Source of the DNA: Austropuccinia psidii
Lineage: Eukaryota; Basidiomycota; Pucciniomycetes; Pucciniales; Sphaerophragmiaceae
Length of the DNA stretch: 64,000 nucleotides
Assembly: GCA_023105745.1 (NCBI GenBank)
Contig: JALGQZ010000013.1
Coordinates: 19,567,105-19,631,104 of the forward strand
Reading direction: 5' to 3'
Both the position numbers and the translations under genes were made by a program. Positions 25,203 to 37,378 of the stretch are shown here, piece after piece; within the stretch, counting starts at the first letter, position 1, and every line of letters starts with the position of its first letter. Under the pieces are notes generated by a model that ran no database searches, was not told the origin of the DNA, and saw only the letters and a program-made list of their open reading frames with translations.

Positions 25203-28110
25203 ATGGACTTTTGCACCTGCACAAGCTGTAGAACGAATTCTGTAACCTGTGCCAATGGACAAACTCGCCAAGGGCTTTATGTCGATCCCAGCACACGAAG
25301 AAGGCATTGGGCCAAGGATTCATCACATCAGGACAAATCACTCGTTAATGAATTGTTTCCTCAATTATCACTAAATCCTGATGAAGAAACACATACTACA
25401 CAGTCCTCCATTGACGATGAAGAATCAAATGGAGACTCATCAGAGATTGCTCCAAGAAATAATGAGGCTATTAGCTCAACAATCAGTCGCAAGTTTTAAC
25501 TACTCTTCAATATAAAATTCAAATTATAGTTTAATTAATTTTCCTTTTTTGCTTTTGTTAGGCCTCATCAATCATTTCATCATGTGGTTATATCTTTCTT
25601 GTGGACTTAGCAGGGATAAATGCCGAAAAGCACGAGACATGCTTGTCCATATCCTTCAAAACGTTTCTGATGAAATTCCTCAATTGAAGATACCATGCAA
25701 TGTTGGTACAATATCAAAACAACTGAAGCTCGATTTTCCGTTTGAACAACATGTGTGTTGCCCACGCTGCTACTCACTTTACGATGTGGAATTTGCACCA
25801 GGTGATTGTATTTACAAACCCACAGCTACTGGTACTCCTTGTGGAACTGAAATTTTCCGCCAACAGAAGATAAATCCTTTGGGTGATATCAGCTTTACCT
25901 CATACAATTCTATTCCCCAAAATCAATCTCGCAGATCAGGTCAAATCCGCTTACAAGGCCAGCCACATCTTTGTATCCCTCAAGCTAGTTTTTTTTCACA
26001 ATCAGTACTTTCTTGGCTAGAGTGGTTTCTCAATGTTCCAGGAATTGAACAGGGAATTGACGACTGGGCATGTGAACTTTCCAGCCACAAAAGCACTATT
26101 GTTTCCGATGTCGCACAAGGCACAGTTTGGAGAAGCCTTTTTCCATCTCGATCACTGTCAAACCAAAGTCTTGAATTAGGTTTCAGTCTTTTCGTAGACT
26201 GGTTCAACCCAAGAGGCAACAAAATTTCGGGTAAACAAGTTTCAATGGGAATCCTTGCTCTGCATTGCCTTAACCTGCGACCACGAGAGCGATTTCAACA
26301 GCAGAATACCTGTCTGGCTGGGGTAATACCTGCTCCAAACCAGCCAGATATGATTACAATGAACAATGTCTTGAAGCCACTTGTTGAAGAACTCATTGAA
26401 TTGAATCATGGCAAGAATATCAACACTCCAGGTCATCCCCATGGGCGAAACGTTATTGTGAAGCTAGTTGGCTTAATTGGAGATATTGTAGCAACTCACA
26501 AAGTAGGAGGGTTTATGTCACATTCAGCGAAATATTTCTGCTCTTGGTGTGAGCTGAAAGCCAATGAGCGATCCGATTTGAAGCTTGGAAAGCTCAGAAA
26601 TGGAAGGGCTGTTTTAAGTGCTTCTCGAAGATGGCATGAGGCAAGAACTATCAAGGCACAACAAAAACTTTCTCAATACTCTGGGATTCGCTGGTCCAAA
26701 ATTAATCGATTACCTTATTGGGATCCAGTCGCCAATATTTGTCTGGGTGTCCTTCACAACTGGTATGAAGGTGTTCTCCAGCACCATTTTCGCTATCGAT
26801 GGGGCTTTGATTCAGAAATTATACAAAATGAAAGAAACCAATTGGACCTATCCGAATCAGGATCAGATATACTGATGGAGGACATTCAATAAAGAAGTCA
26901 AGATAGCTTAGATATTAGAGGTTATCTTTCTGAAGAAATAATCAACAAAATCAAGAAGCGACTAAATGAGGTAGTGGTCCCAGAAGGCATCTGTCATATA
27001 CCAAGTGGAATAGGGACAGCACGAAATGGAAAGCTAAAAGCAAATGAATGGTCGGTCTTATTTACCATTTACCTACCATTGACCATTTTAGATATTTTCT
27101 GGGATCTAGGCCAAACAATAATCTACTACTCATCAACATTAGCGCACTGATTCAATGCACTCAAATTGTTGGAGCACGATCCATCACCCAAGAAGATGGC
27201 CAGTTGTTTCACCAGGCTTATGATACATATCAAAACACCTCTACTTTACTATTTCCCAATGTTCGAGCAAATCCTAATCATCATTATGCAATGCACATCC
27301 CCGAACAGCTATCAAGATGGGGCCCGCTCAATGGGATATCAGAATATGGTGGAGAAAGGTTGGTTGGAATACTTCAAAAGCTGAAAACCAATACATTAAA
27401 TGGTACGTCATCAAAATTGTAATGTTTTTTCAAAGAACTGATTAGGTTGTTTTGTTGAGACATTAGGATGTTCTGAACAAACTATCATGAAGAAATTTGG
27501 CCAGCTGCAAAGGCTTCACAAAGTGGATCCTCAATTACACTTGGCTCCTTCTAAGAAGTATATTTTTTCATGCAGAAAGCGAAAGATTTTAGACAATGTT
27601 TCATATATCCAGCTTTTGAATCATCTAAAAGCTACACAACCTCAGATCCGTGATTATCGCAAACTACCACATCCACAGGGCTCAGCCGTTTTGAGATGTT
27701 TTGCAACTGAACACACTTATCTCTAATGGCGTTTTGGAATGAAGCTTTCTAGGCGATCCCCAAATAACATGATTTATGTTAGGAAAGGAGAGTCAGATAT
27801 TCAATTTGCTAAGATCATTCATATTCTTGAGTTGGGAGACAATTATATTCATAATGGCCCCATCTTGATGGTACATTTGATGGAATCTGTGAAAAATCGA
27901 GAGGTAGGATTTGAAGGGGTGAATTCTTTTTTAGATCAGTGGAAACTCAAACATTTGCAATTAAAGTATACAGTGGGTTTCATATCGGTATCAGCCATTT
28001 TGGGGCTCGGAGCATACCTAAATGTCCCTGCATGGACTTTGGGTTACAAAGATGCAAGTATTCTAGCTTTCCCCATTGACAAAATGGTGGGACTGGAATG
28101 TTTCGATTAG
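25203..28110 (+). pseudogene. Broken transposase of the CACTA/Plavaka-like transposon
   Basis: Starts at ATG 25203 with a Cys-rich zinc motif (MDFCTCTSCRT). After an intron of about 25486-25558 (acceptor TTGTTAG; donor uncertain) the main exon carries VCCPRCYSLYD, then LFVDWFNPRGNKISGKQ, VGLIGDIVATHK, HSAKYFCSWCELK and LPYWDPVANICLGVLHNW. The Asp residues in FVDWF, IGDIV and YWDP are candidates for the metal-binding triad. A clean 64-bp intron, 27403-27466 (GTACGT...ATTAG), joins TNTLN to CSEQTIMKKFGQLQRL. Lesions: TAA 26890-26892, a one-base frame change near 27110 and TAA 27724-27726. Reading continues sensibly through each to TAG 28108-28110. The enzyme would cut and join transposon ends in the nucleus. 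It faces the companion gene tail to tail. Confidence 0.8.
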
Positions 28111-28563
28111 ATTTTTTTTATTTTTTTCTCTCCATGTTAAAAATTTATATTTTTCTAAAAAAAAAATATTTGAGATATTTCTTCTTTTCGTATTTTTATG
28201 AAAGTCTTATAAATTAAAAATTCACTTTTATACTGATTCAATTCATGTTGAAAACTGCCCATGTTCAAAAACTGTTTTAAAAATGCAAGATCACAAATGT
28301 TACGATCACGCCCCCTTTAATCACAATCAAATTCGAATTTCATTCAATCACATCATCAACCCAATAAAACCCACAAGCGCGATTCTTATTTACACCACAC
28401 AAACACTACAAAACTATATTGTTTCAAATCAGAATCCATGTATTGTAAAATCCCTAAGGTGATAGCTAATATTTTACCGTTTTTCTATATACTTCATTCT
28501 TTTAATCATATTTAAATAAAATAAATCAGACCCAATCAAAAATATATACATAATTCACATTTT
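28111..28563. other. AT-rich gap between the convergent transposon genes
   Basis: 453 bp holding the 3' ends of both transcripts. T runs follow the transposase stop and A/T runs flank the companion stop. No further gene. Confidence 0.6.
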
Positions 28564-30420
28564 TCAGGATTTCCATTCATTTGGTAAGCTAAAAAAAGTA
28601 TTTTGCGATTGCTGGAGTGTATCGTCACTATGGTAATCTTGCATTTCAATATCTTCATCCAATAGGTGAGTCAATCTTTCTTCTTGAAAATCGTTTTCCT
28701 TGTTTATTTCTTCTCCATCGCTAATATCTTCAGCTTCAAGATCTTCAAGCTCATTGCTATGGTCAGTGTCTGGCTCATTGTCATTTTGTATTTCATGTGA
28801 TATGTCATATGCTTCAATTACCTCCTCCCAATGCAAGGCACTAAATCGTTTGTCACTTAGCCTTTCATCAGGGTGTGGCGTTCCTAGAAGTGATTTTGAG
28901 GCATCGGGAAGGAATGCAATTGTATGGATGTCAGCAAATGATCTTTTTTGGCCAGAAGTGCGACTATTAAACCAATCTGGGTCATAGAAGTCAATCGGAA
29001 GGCCTTTAGGAGCCGAATGGCTTATTGATCCCCTTCCTTCTTCTGCGATGTGACGTTCACGCCTTTGACTCTTCTTTCTACTAGTACGTTCAGCTTTAAC
29101 AATCTCTTCATCAACCCTGCGCATGAAAATGTTGGCCTTTTCAGAACGGCATTCCATTTTTTTGATTGTATACTTTTGGCTTATTGGATCAAATTCGTCC
29201 TCACTGTGTGCTTCAGGGTCGGCTAAGATTATTTGATATCTGTTTGGAAACCCATTGGCAACAGCAAATGTATATCAAAGATTTTTAAGCTTAAGAATAA
29301 AACAACAATTTGGTCAGTCAAGCTTCTCCTATTTATAATAAGTCCTTACTAACCCTAAGTCTATATCGCAAAACTGCTTTTCTTTGTTGATCTTTCACAT
29401 GTTTTCCAGCCTCCTTGGCCTCTTTCTTGAATCGTTGGGCCATATACCAGTGAACAAAGTGGTTGTAAACATTGTTGAGTAGCTGAATGTTCTCAAGATA
29501 CATCAAGTTTACATTCATGTACTCGTAGGCTCCACTGATAGCTATTTGACGAAATGTTTGTATAGCGCTGATCCTGAATGCTTCGTTATACAGGGTATCA
29601 CTTGCCTCATTAAGATCTGGAGCCCATCGACGAATCCCAAGTCTTGCTAGAGATGCAACAACATACTTGATTGAGAAATCACTCATGTGAATGATGGAAT
29701 TTCCGAGTTTTTTCTTTCCCGGTGGAGTATTTCTTAAAGTGAGTATCTCTCCTAAAGGAACTAATGGAAGTGTATTGTGGTTTTCTGATTGAGTCACAAT
29801 GTCACTCAAGAAGGAGAAGCGAGTATTGAATTCTTTCAACATGGTGTAGTCGGGTGATATGGGGACAGAGTTTTGGTAGATTAGGCCCCACAAAAGCTTA
29901 ATGTGCTCGCAGAATGCTTTCTGAAAAGTCAATTCAAGTTATAAGTGAGTCTAAATGAATACAAGATTCTAATAAAAAATTACGTTACCTTTGTAGGCTG
30001 AAATGCCTCAGGAATTTCAATTTGTAAAAGCTGGTTGGGGCTTCGCTTTTGAGGTGGGGTAAAAATTTGTTTTTGAAGCATTTTATTGGGTGTAGGGGTA
30101 GTCTTAAGCTTGGTATTTTGATTATTTGCTAGTAAATTGGGTGAGTGCTCCTTATTCAGTGTAGGTTGATTGAAGCTTTTTGAGCGAAATCTTTGGATTT
30201 GTTTCCCCTTACTTTTGGACTCGGCAGACACATTTCTTATTGCATTCTCTTGAAGGTTGAATTTGTGGAGTAGGGCTTCTAAGTTCTGATCGTTCCTATT
30301 CATTTTTAGTTCAAGTTGTCTAATGTGCTCATATTGTTGATTCACTACTTGTAATAAATTAGGTTCACTCAATTCTTCAAACCCATATGAAGAGGAACTT
30401 TTATTGTATTCGGAGTTCAT
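28564..30420 (-). CDS. Transposon companion protein (hypothetical, ~567 aa, three exons)
   Basis: Exon 1 is 30420-29989, intron 29988-29921 (GTAACG...TTTTCAG, 68 bp), exon 2 29920-29354, intron 29353-29269, exon 3 29268-28564. Lengths 432, 567 and 705 keep one frame with no stop. Exon 1 has a short coiled coil (about residues 25-60) and a basic Lys/Gln/Asn/Pro-rich linker. Exon 2 carries KAFCEHIKLLWGLIYQNSVP, NSIIHMSDFSIKYVVASLAR and LGIRRWAPDLNEASDTLYNE. Exon 3 has FAVANGFPNRYQ, FMRRVDEE, LPIDFYDPDWFN, AFLPDASKSLLGTPHPDERL and a very acidic C-terminus. I know this protein type from many rust transposon copies; its biochemical role is not known to me. It may assist transposition. One oddity: intron 2 has a good GTTAGT donor, but the expected acceptor reads ATACA/TTTGCT without AG, so exon 3 may not be spliced properly. 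Confidence 0.75.
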
Positions 30421-31137
30421 AGGTGATGCTAATGAGGAAATGGATTGATTTAGGAGGCAATTGAGGCGATTGAAACGTTATTATATCAGTTGTTGGCTCT
30501 ACTGATGCTGAAAATAGATGATTTATGAATGAAAAAAAATAGTAAATATAGCGAAAAATACTATGAATGTATGTGAGAGGAGTATAAAATACTTTGGTGA
30601 ATGAGAACGCTAATATAATGACGAAGATCAAGACAAGTAGTCTGATCAGATAAAACATCTGTAGTTGATAAGTTTGAGGGAAGAAACTACTATGAGCAGG
30701 AAAAATCAGACAGGATGTAGTGATTAAATTTTCTCAAAAAAGGAGAAAGTAAAATGCGGCATAAAAAACAAGACCAAAGTTTGTGTAACCATCACAAAGG
30801 AAAAAAAATTAAGAATTTTGTTGAGTGAAAAAATCACTGATAAAGGTATTTTTTTAAAGTTTAAAAATCTCAAAATTAATTGATTAATGTGTAGAAATCT
30901 CGGATGTTCTTTTGTGGTTTTGACTGGGAATGTTTGGACCATACTGTAAAGAAGCCTTTTATGGCTCTACATGCCATTATAGAAATTTGTTTAGCAAAAA
31001 AAGCCTTTGACATTTCTATTGGTCACAGAATTACCCAATGAAAGAACAGTGTAATGTACAGTACAATACTGTGTACACTTTGTGTAATGAATGCACTATA
31101 ATGACATTGTTCAAAGCACTGCACACCCCCATGTCTA
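30421..31137 (-). other. 5' flank of the companion gene
   Basis: 717 bp between the companion start codon and the right TIR. It presumably carries that gene's promoter. Small frames (30401-30658, 30724-30942 minus) are low-complexity and hydrophobic by AT bias; I do not call them genes. Confidence 0.5.
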
Positions 31138-31184
31138 CGTCCAGGTAACGTATGCATCCATACGTCACCTTATTTCCGCCAGTG
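31138..31184 (-). repeat. Right terminal inverted repeat of the DNA transposon
   Basis: Read on the minus strand it begins CACTGGCGGAAATAAGGTGA and contains CGTATGGATGCATACGT. It pairs with 24639-24685 over 47 bp. The next plus-strand bases, AGG, are the duplicated target. Confidence 0.85.
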
Positions 31185-31275
31185 AGGGACAGATGCATGA
31201 GCAGTGCTTTGCCAATTTTCAAAGGCGGCCCCAATTTCTCGGTCCATTGTTCAAGTCCGGTTCAGCACCATATTC

Positions 31276-31847
31276 TGTTGAAAGTGAAAGTGAAATAAGC
31301 AGTTCGTTGAAAGAATGAAAGAGATCACATGTGAAAATCAATGAACGTGAAATAAAAAAGGGGTTCTCTCTAACAAAGAATGACGTAATGATCATTCAGT
31401 TGATCATTACTATAAAAGAAGCTCACTTTAATCAATTCTATCTTTTCTCCTTGGAGAACTCCAATCATAAATTATTATTCTAATACTTATAATTAAATCA
31501 TCGTCATCGTATACTCAAAGTATACCCTGCTACTTTATTAATTCCTCTTTGTTCTCCCCAACACATTAGTGTGTTGTAAAACGTAACTCTTTTTGTTGAA
31601 ACTTACATTATTTTAACACAGGTAAATTTATCTTCTAATAAGATAAATAAGATATTTTAAATTAACTCAATATTTGTCATAAATACAGTAGCTACACAAA
31701 TTCTTCCTTTAATTGTATCTTCACTACAAATCTTTTATATTGTCTTTTCACCTTTCAGGTAGACTTGTTTTTCTTTACCTTTCTAATTGTTGTAAAGACT
31801 TCAATGTTGTTGATGAAATACAACACCTTTCAGTTTGCATCCTCATA
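31276..31847 (+). mobile_element. Solo LTR, Copia type (572 bp)
   Basis: Interrupts the host repeat between ATATTC and TGCTTGG, while copy 1 reads straight through (ATATTCTGCCTGG). TATTC is duplicated at 31271-31275 and 31848-31852. It starts TGTTGAAAG, the same nine bases as the LTR of the Copia element 280 bp away, and is nearly the same length (572 against 569 bp), but the body differs, so it is a related family. It ends CCTCATA rather than CA, probably a C-to-T change. A TATA box, TATAAAAG, lies at 31411-31418. No internal region: the element was lost by LTR-LTR recombination. Confidence 0.8.
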
Positions 31848-32126
31848 TATTCTGCTTGGATACTAATATAAATTCATCTGTTCATGCCTTTGACAGCCCT
31901 GATCAACAAGTAACTGCGCTGAGTCCTGAGGACCCTCCTGGAACAAGTGAGCTGACTGTTGGCTCAATTAAGAGCATTCAGTTCAATAGAGGGATTTAAA
32001 CACTTGGGTATTACCTGTGAGCTGAAAGTTTGGCCGACAATTGGCCCAAGCTATAATTGATAGCATGACCCAGCAGACCAACGACTCGACTTGGAGAACG
32101 TTGATAGCAAAAGTCAGAGTACAAAT

Positions 32127-32695
32127 TGCAATGAGTAGTTGTTAATCAATCTTATAATTGCTATGATAGTTAGAAAAACCAGTAGTTAATAACACTAGAA
32201 ACAATTAGTAAGTAAAGATTATTGTGGATATTACGACTTAGCAGAAAGAAGAATATACCTGATAGAGGACAAATTAGATAATATAAATTTAATAGTAAGC
32301 TGACAACTAGTTATGCGTAACTAGTAGACCTAGTACTCTGAATTAATGAATGTACATTAGTTGATTTAAGCTAGTCATGGATCGAATCAAGTCAACTGTA
32401 CCTATATTCCTCCAGAAACGTATGTACGAGTATCAGGCTAGTAGTTATGAATAACTTTAGAGACAGATGATTAAGTAATTGTACTTTTATACACTTTAAT
32501 GTTAATGAACGGGCTCTATTTATATCATTGACAGACCCAATGATTAATCGTCTGCTAATAACTATCACATTAGTTATGAGATTCATCTAATATTAGTTCT
32601 CTTATTCTTAGTCTTAAAGTATCACTCTGAGAGTGATCTTAAAGATTGGTGAGTAGGTTAAATTTACCCGAGATGATTCTCTTCTGCTTTCAACA
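32127..32695 (-). repeat. 3' LTR of the Copia element
   Basis: 569 bp. The gag-pol frame ends 32 bases inside it. On the minus strand a purine-rich GGATCCTGGAGGAG (32696-32709) lies just before it and serves as the polypurine tract. Confidence 0.9.
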
Positions 32696-35600
32696 CTCCT
32701 CCAGGATCCTTGAGGTGTAATTGCTCATATACCTCTTGTAATTTTACCACTCCAAGTGGCTTCGTCAAAACATCAGCTATCATATCATTGGTTGAGACTT
32801 GAACCACCTTAATTAAATTCTTCATCACACAGTCACGAACATATTGATATCTTACCTCAATAAGTTTTGTATTAGCATTGAGTGATGCTTGTTTTGAAAT
32901 AGTTAATGCTCCTGAATTGTCGTTGAATAGGATAGGTTGAGGTGAAGCATGGCCTAAGTCATTAAGTACAAAGGTGAGCCAGCGTAATTTCTTTGAGCAG
33001 ATGTTCATTGCGACATATTCAGCTTCAGTAGTGGATTGAGCCACCACCAACTGTTTCTTACTTAGCCAACATATTGGATTACTAAATGCCAAAATAACAT
33101 AACCTGTGATTGACTTTCTGTCATCCTTGTCATTTGCGTAGTCCGCATCAGCCCATCCGGTCAGTGCTTCCTTGATCGGCTGCTGCTTGTACACCAGACA
33201 CTTGTCCTTTGTTCCATTTAAATAACGAAGTAGGTGTTTTAACGCGTTCCAATGACATTGATTAGGTTTCAGGGAATATTTAGAGAGCTGATTTGTGGTA
33301 AATAGTATGTCCAGTCAAGTGTGGTGGGCAAGATAGTTGAGGCTTCCAATAGCCTGTTGAAAGGATGTTACCTCAAGAGTATCTTCTGACAGATTGGTTC
33401 CTATTTCATTGAGGAAATTGCCATTACATGGGGTCTTAACCGACTTACACTCATTCATTCCGAACTGTCTGAGAAGTTTGATAATCAGATCCGATTGATT
33501 TATCTTTAGCTCATTCTTGCTCCAATTAAGATTATAGCCTAGGTGTTGGGTATGCTTCTTCTTGTATTTTAGTTTCAGGTTTGAATTTAGCTTATCAAGG
33601 AAATTAATGATAGAGTCTTCTGTTTTGCTGATTATAAATCCATTGTCAACATGAACATGAAGAAGAAGAGTCTTGTCATTGTTGATGAACAGTGACTCGT
33701 CCGATTGTGCACTTGCTAGCCCAAGCCTGCTTAGGGTTTCTGTAAGCTTAGCCTTCCACATACGTGGGGCCTGCTTGGTTCCATATAGAGACTTGCGAAG
33801 TTTCCAGACCCAACCTTCTTTACCCTTCACCTGTTTGACATAAACTAGTGCATCCATCTTGCCATGAAGGAACGCTGTTTCTATATCGAATTGATAGGGA
33901 ATGTAGTTGAAATTTACTACTAGTGATAACATAACCTTAAACGTCTCATTTCTTCCGACCAAGGCCCAAGTATCATAGTAGTGTAACATATGCTCTTGAT
34001 GATTTCCTAACACAACCCACCAAGCTTTGTACCGATAGATCTGACCATGCTCGTTCCTTTTACGAGAGAGTCGCCACATACCGCCAATGACCTTTGCTGG
34101 TTTTGCTGGGTAAGGAACAAGTTCACCTGTATCATGAGAGGTTAATGAGTGATATTAAGTGTCCATTGCCTTCTTCCATTCAGGTGCCTCAATTGGATTG
34201 TTCACCGCTTTTGAGTAAGGTACTACATCTGCCAGTAGTAGATTTTCTCTGTAGTGAGTGTTCCTTTTACCAGTCACGATATTATCTTCATTTATTGAAC
34301 TAGAGATATTTCTAGGTGCTTCCTTGTAGTAGGGCACATACTCGTAGTTTTTTGAGGGTTCATGTATGGCTGGAGTACAACTGGGTCTTGAGTCAACGTC
34401 AGGTGATTGATTTGAAGGCTGAGCAATAGACGACTGAGTTGAAAGTCCCTCTTGCTTTGAAGTAGGGATTCGGAGTTTAATCCTTAAAGATGACACGTTT
34501 GGAAGCGCTGAAACTGGCTGATTCATAGATGGAGTTGGGTTGTGAGTTGTAAGTGTGTAGTCACGAGATACTCGGATCTTAGCCGTCTCAAGGTTGAGAA
34601 GCCTCAGACCATCAGAGTATTTTTCAAATGTCAGGGCTCGAAGTATCTCTCCTTGAGGTTCAATTTTTGAGGAAGGATTAGTGATCTTTGTCGTAACTTT
34701 CATTCCAAAAGGAACAAGTCTTTTGAGATCAACTTCTGGTTCGATGGAGCAGTTTTTCTTGTTAAGTACACTAGCTGGTGTCTTCATCATTAGATGCTTA
34801 TGCGGAAGCACATTTAGTAGTAAAGATGCATGGGCTGCGGCTTCATCCCAGTAGGAGATGGGTATATTGGATTGTCCAAGGAGACACCTAATTTTAGACA
34901 ACAGTGTCTGATTAAATCTTTCTGCGACACCGTTAGTCTGAGGTGATTCAGGAGGGCCTCTTTCAAGCGAAATGCCCTGACCGATAAGAAAATTGAGAAA
35001 TGACTGAGAACTGAATTCTCCACCACGGTCAGTGTGGAGATATGCTGGTGTGATGTCAACCTTGTTCTTAATCTCCATTAAGTAAGACTTGATGTACTGT
35101 GCGGCTTGACTCTTCTATGTGAGAAGATATATGCGATTGAAGCGACTATAGTCATCAATGAGAACTAAAACATACTTATGACCCTTGCGAGTGGGTGGAT
35201 TGATCTGCAGGGTGTCCATATGAATTTTGGAGAAAGGTGCATCAGCACGGGGCAAAATCTGTGAGTGTGGACGATTTCTAATCTTAGCTTGGTGACACAC
35301 TGGGCAGTTAGAAGAGTGAGTGAAGCTTCCATCAATTTTACGATCTTCAAATAATGCTTTGATGTATGAATCGGAAGGATGTCCAAGTGTCAAGTTCCAA
35401 TCCAAACAAGCAGTTGGAAGAGCATATATTGAGTTTTCAGGTAAGGGTAGTCTGGAAACAAAAAGGTTTCCTTGCTGATGAAAAGTATCAACAATACGGT
35501 TGTTGTATTTAACTAAAAACAGGTTGGTTTTAGAGATCAATTTCATCCCATGATCACATAATTGTGATACAGACAGTAGGTTGACTGGACCATTGGGAAC

Positions 35601-36731
35601 GTAATAGACTGGGTAAAGCTTGATGCCCTTGAATAGCAGAGTACCCTGATGAGTGACTTTGACAGGGTTGGAGAAGGTATTGATGTGTTTAGTGACAGGA
35701 GTAGGATTTTCCAGAAACCTTATGTCATTTAGGACAGTCCTTCCAGCTCTGGAGTCAAGATATATCAGTCCTTGATGATTTTTACCAATCATTGCATTGA
35801 CCTCGTCAAAGATGAATGCATTGGAGTCTGACCCTGTTGGTTGGATGAGTTCTCTTGATTCTGAAGCTGCATTAACTGATGTTGAGTGTGCATTGGAATG
35901 AAGTTTTTCTAATAGTTGTTCAATTCGTTCAAACCTTTTGTTAGTGTCTTGTTCTTGAGCAGGTTTCTTAGCTGTTCCTTGATTATTGTTTCTTCCTTTC
36001 TTCTTGTCTTTGAACCCTGTTTTCTTACGTCCTCCTTCTGATTTGTTCTTTCCTTTGTTTTTTTCTGATTCAGGCTGTTTTTTATTGAACAGTAATGCCT
36101 GATCATGAGAAGATTCTCGACAGGTGTGTTCAATTAGTACTCTGTCTGTGATAGTACTTAGCTCAAAGGGTTTTGTGTTGTATAGTGTCTGACACAGACC
36201 ACTTAGTTCCTTATCATTATCCAAACTTTGAAGAAAAAAGGCTGCAGCCATACTTGGTGATAGGCTCATGCTGATAGAGGAGTCAGCTGAGATAGATAAG
36301 TAGCCAGCATGGAGTTTGTGGAAATCGTCGACATGCTTCTCTAGAGATGAACCAAGTTCGTACCTCAAGTTCACAAGTTTTTGAAGCGTTTGACAGATGG
36401 CAACCACTGAGTTTTTGCCACAGCAATTTCCTAGTCCGACCCAGCAGTTGTAGAAGGAGGACTTGTTATTTAAAAGCACACCTTCAAACTCGGTGCTGAC
36501 ACTGGACCACAGTAAGGTGAGTGCTCCTCCATTCCTTTTCTTGAACTTGATGGTATTTTTCACATCTTCAGATGGTGGATCAAGTAGATCATCCATGCCT
36601 TTACTGATAAGGTAGTTTTCAAAGTGACAGCTCCACTGTAACCAGTTGGTGCGTGTGAGTTTTGTCATTTTTTCCTTGATCACTTCCTCATCTGAGGAAG
36701 AATCTCTGATGTCTATCGGGATTTCTGGCAT
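32664..36731 (-). pseudogene. gag-pol: Copia gag-pol polyprotein relic
   Basis: A single frame of 1356 codons cut by TAG 35115-35117, TAA 34155-34157 and TGA 33315-33317 (from an Arg codon, a C-to-T change). Gag (about residues 1-260) ends in a Lys/Gly/Asn-rich tail with no zinc knuckle. The protease site reads LDSRAGRT, with Arg at 35748-35750 where Gly is standard. The integrase zinc domain reads DWNLTLGHPS...CPVC with Asn for the usual first His. The integrase core has MDTLQ, HTDRGGEF and NGVAERFNQ (Asp-Asp-35-Glu). RT has YQFDIETAFLHG, but the catalytic pair reads HVDNGF (Asn at 33642-33644, normally Asp). RNase H contains GWADADYAND, AQSTTEAEYVA and DVLTKPLG. Several independent hits in catalytic positions show long relaxed constraint. 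Confidence 0.92.
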
Positions 36732-36797
36732 TATTCTGGATGTGAAAGTGTTCTAACTCTGGTTTTTTAAAACTATTATGAGCAATTAAACAACTAA

Positions 36798-36809
36798 CTT
36801 TCGCTACCA
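36798..36809 (-). promoter_or_regulatory. Primer-binding site of the Copia element
   Basis: Immediately after the 5' LTR the minus strand reads TGGTAGCGAAAG. The first eight bases match the initiator-Met tRNA primer site of Ty1-type elements. Confidence 0.65.
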
Positions 36810-37378
36810 TGCAATGAGTAGTTGTTAATCAATCTTATAATTGCCATGATAGTTAGAAAAACCAGTAGTTAATAACACTAGAAACAATTAGTAAGTAAAG
36901 ATTATTGTGGATATTTCGACTTAGCAGATAGAAGAATATACCTGATAGAGGACAAATTAGATAATATAAATTGAATAATAAGCTGACAACTAGTTATGCG
37001 TAACTAGTAGACCTAGTACTCTGAATTAATGAATGTACATTAGTTGATTTAAGCTAGTCATGGATCGAATCAAGTCAACTGTACCTATACTCCTCCAGAA
37101 ACGTATGTACGAGTATCAGGCTAGTAGTTATGAATAACTTTAGAGACAGATGATTAAGTAATTGTACTTTTATAAACTTTAATGTTAATGAATGGGCTCT
37201 ATTTATATCATTGACAGACCCAATGATTAATCGTCTGCTAATAACTATCACATTAGTTATGAGATTCATCTAAGATTAGTTCGCTTATTCTTAGTCTTAA
37301 AGTATCACTCTGAGAGTGATCTTAAAGATTGGTGAGTAGGTTAAATTTACCCGAGATGATTCTCTTCTGCTTTCAACA
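36810..37378 (-). repeat. 5' LTR of the Copia element
   Basis: 569 bp, same ends as the 3' LTR. A TATA box, TATAAATAG on the minus strand, lies at about 37199-37207 and is the probable promoter; the same box is at about 32519 in the 3' LTR. Confidence 0.9.

Larger units (their letters stand above)
24639..31184 (+). mobile_element. CACTA/Plavaka-like DNA transposon with two convergent genes
   Basis: 6546 bp with 47-bp imperfect terminal inverted repeats, of which 34 positions match. The left begins CACCTCCGCC and the right ends GGCGGAAATAAG read inward from CACTG. A 3-bp duplication AGG flanks it (24636-24638 and 31185-31187), and copy 1 of the host repeat shows the empty site with one AGG. 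CAC ends and a 3-bp duplication fit the CACTA superfamily. It carries a transposase gene (plus strand) and a companion gene (minus strand) that point at each other, an arrangement I recognise from many rust genomes. The transposase is broken, so this copy could move only with help. The exact superfamily name (Plavaka or another CACTA-like lineage) is inference. Confidence 0.85.
32127..37378 (-). mobile_element. Ty1/Copia LTR retrotransposon, full length, inactive
   Basis: 5252 bp on the minus strand with 569-bp LTRs (TGTTGAAAG...CTCATTGCA) differing at about 10 positions. The 5-bp duplication CAAAT is at 32122-32126 and 37379-37383. Copy 1 of the host repeat has the empty site (GAGTACAAATATCAT near 18804). 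One gag-pol frame fills the inside in the Copia order gag, protease, integrase, RT, RNase H. Stops and active-site changes make it non-autonomous. Confidence 0.95.
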
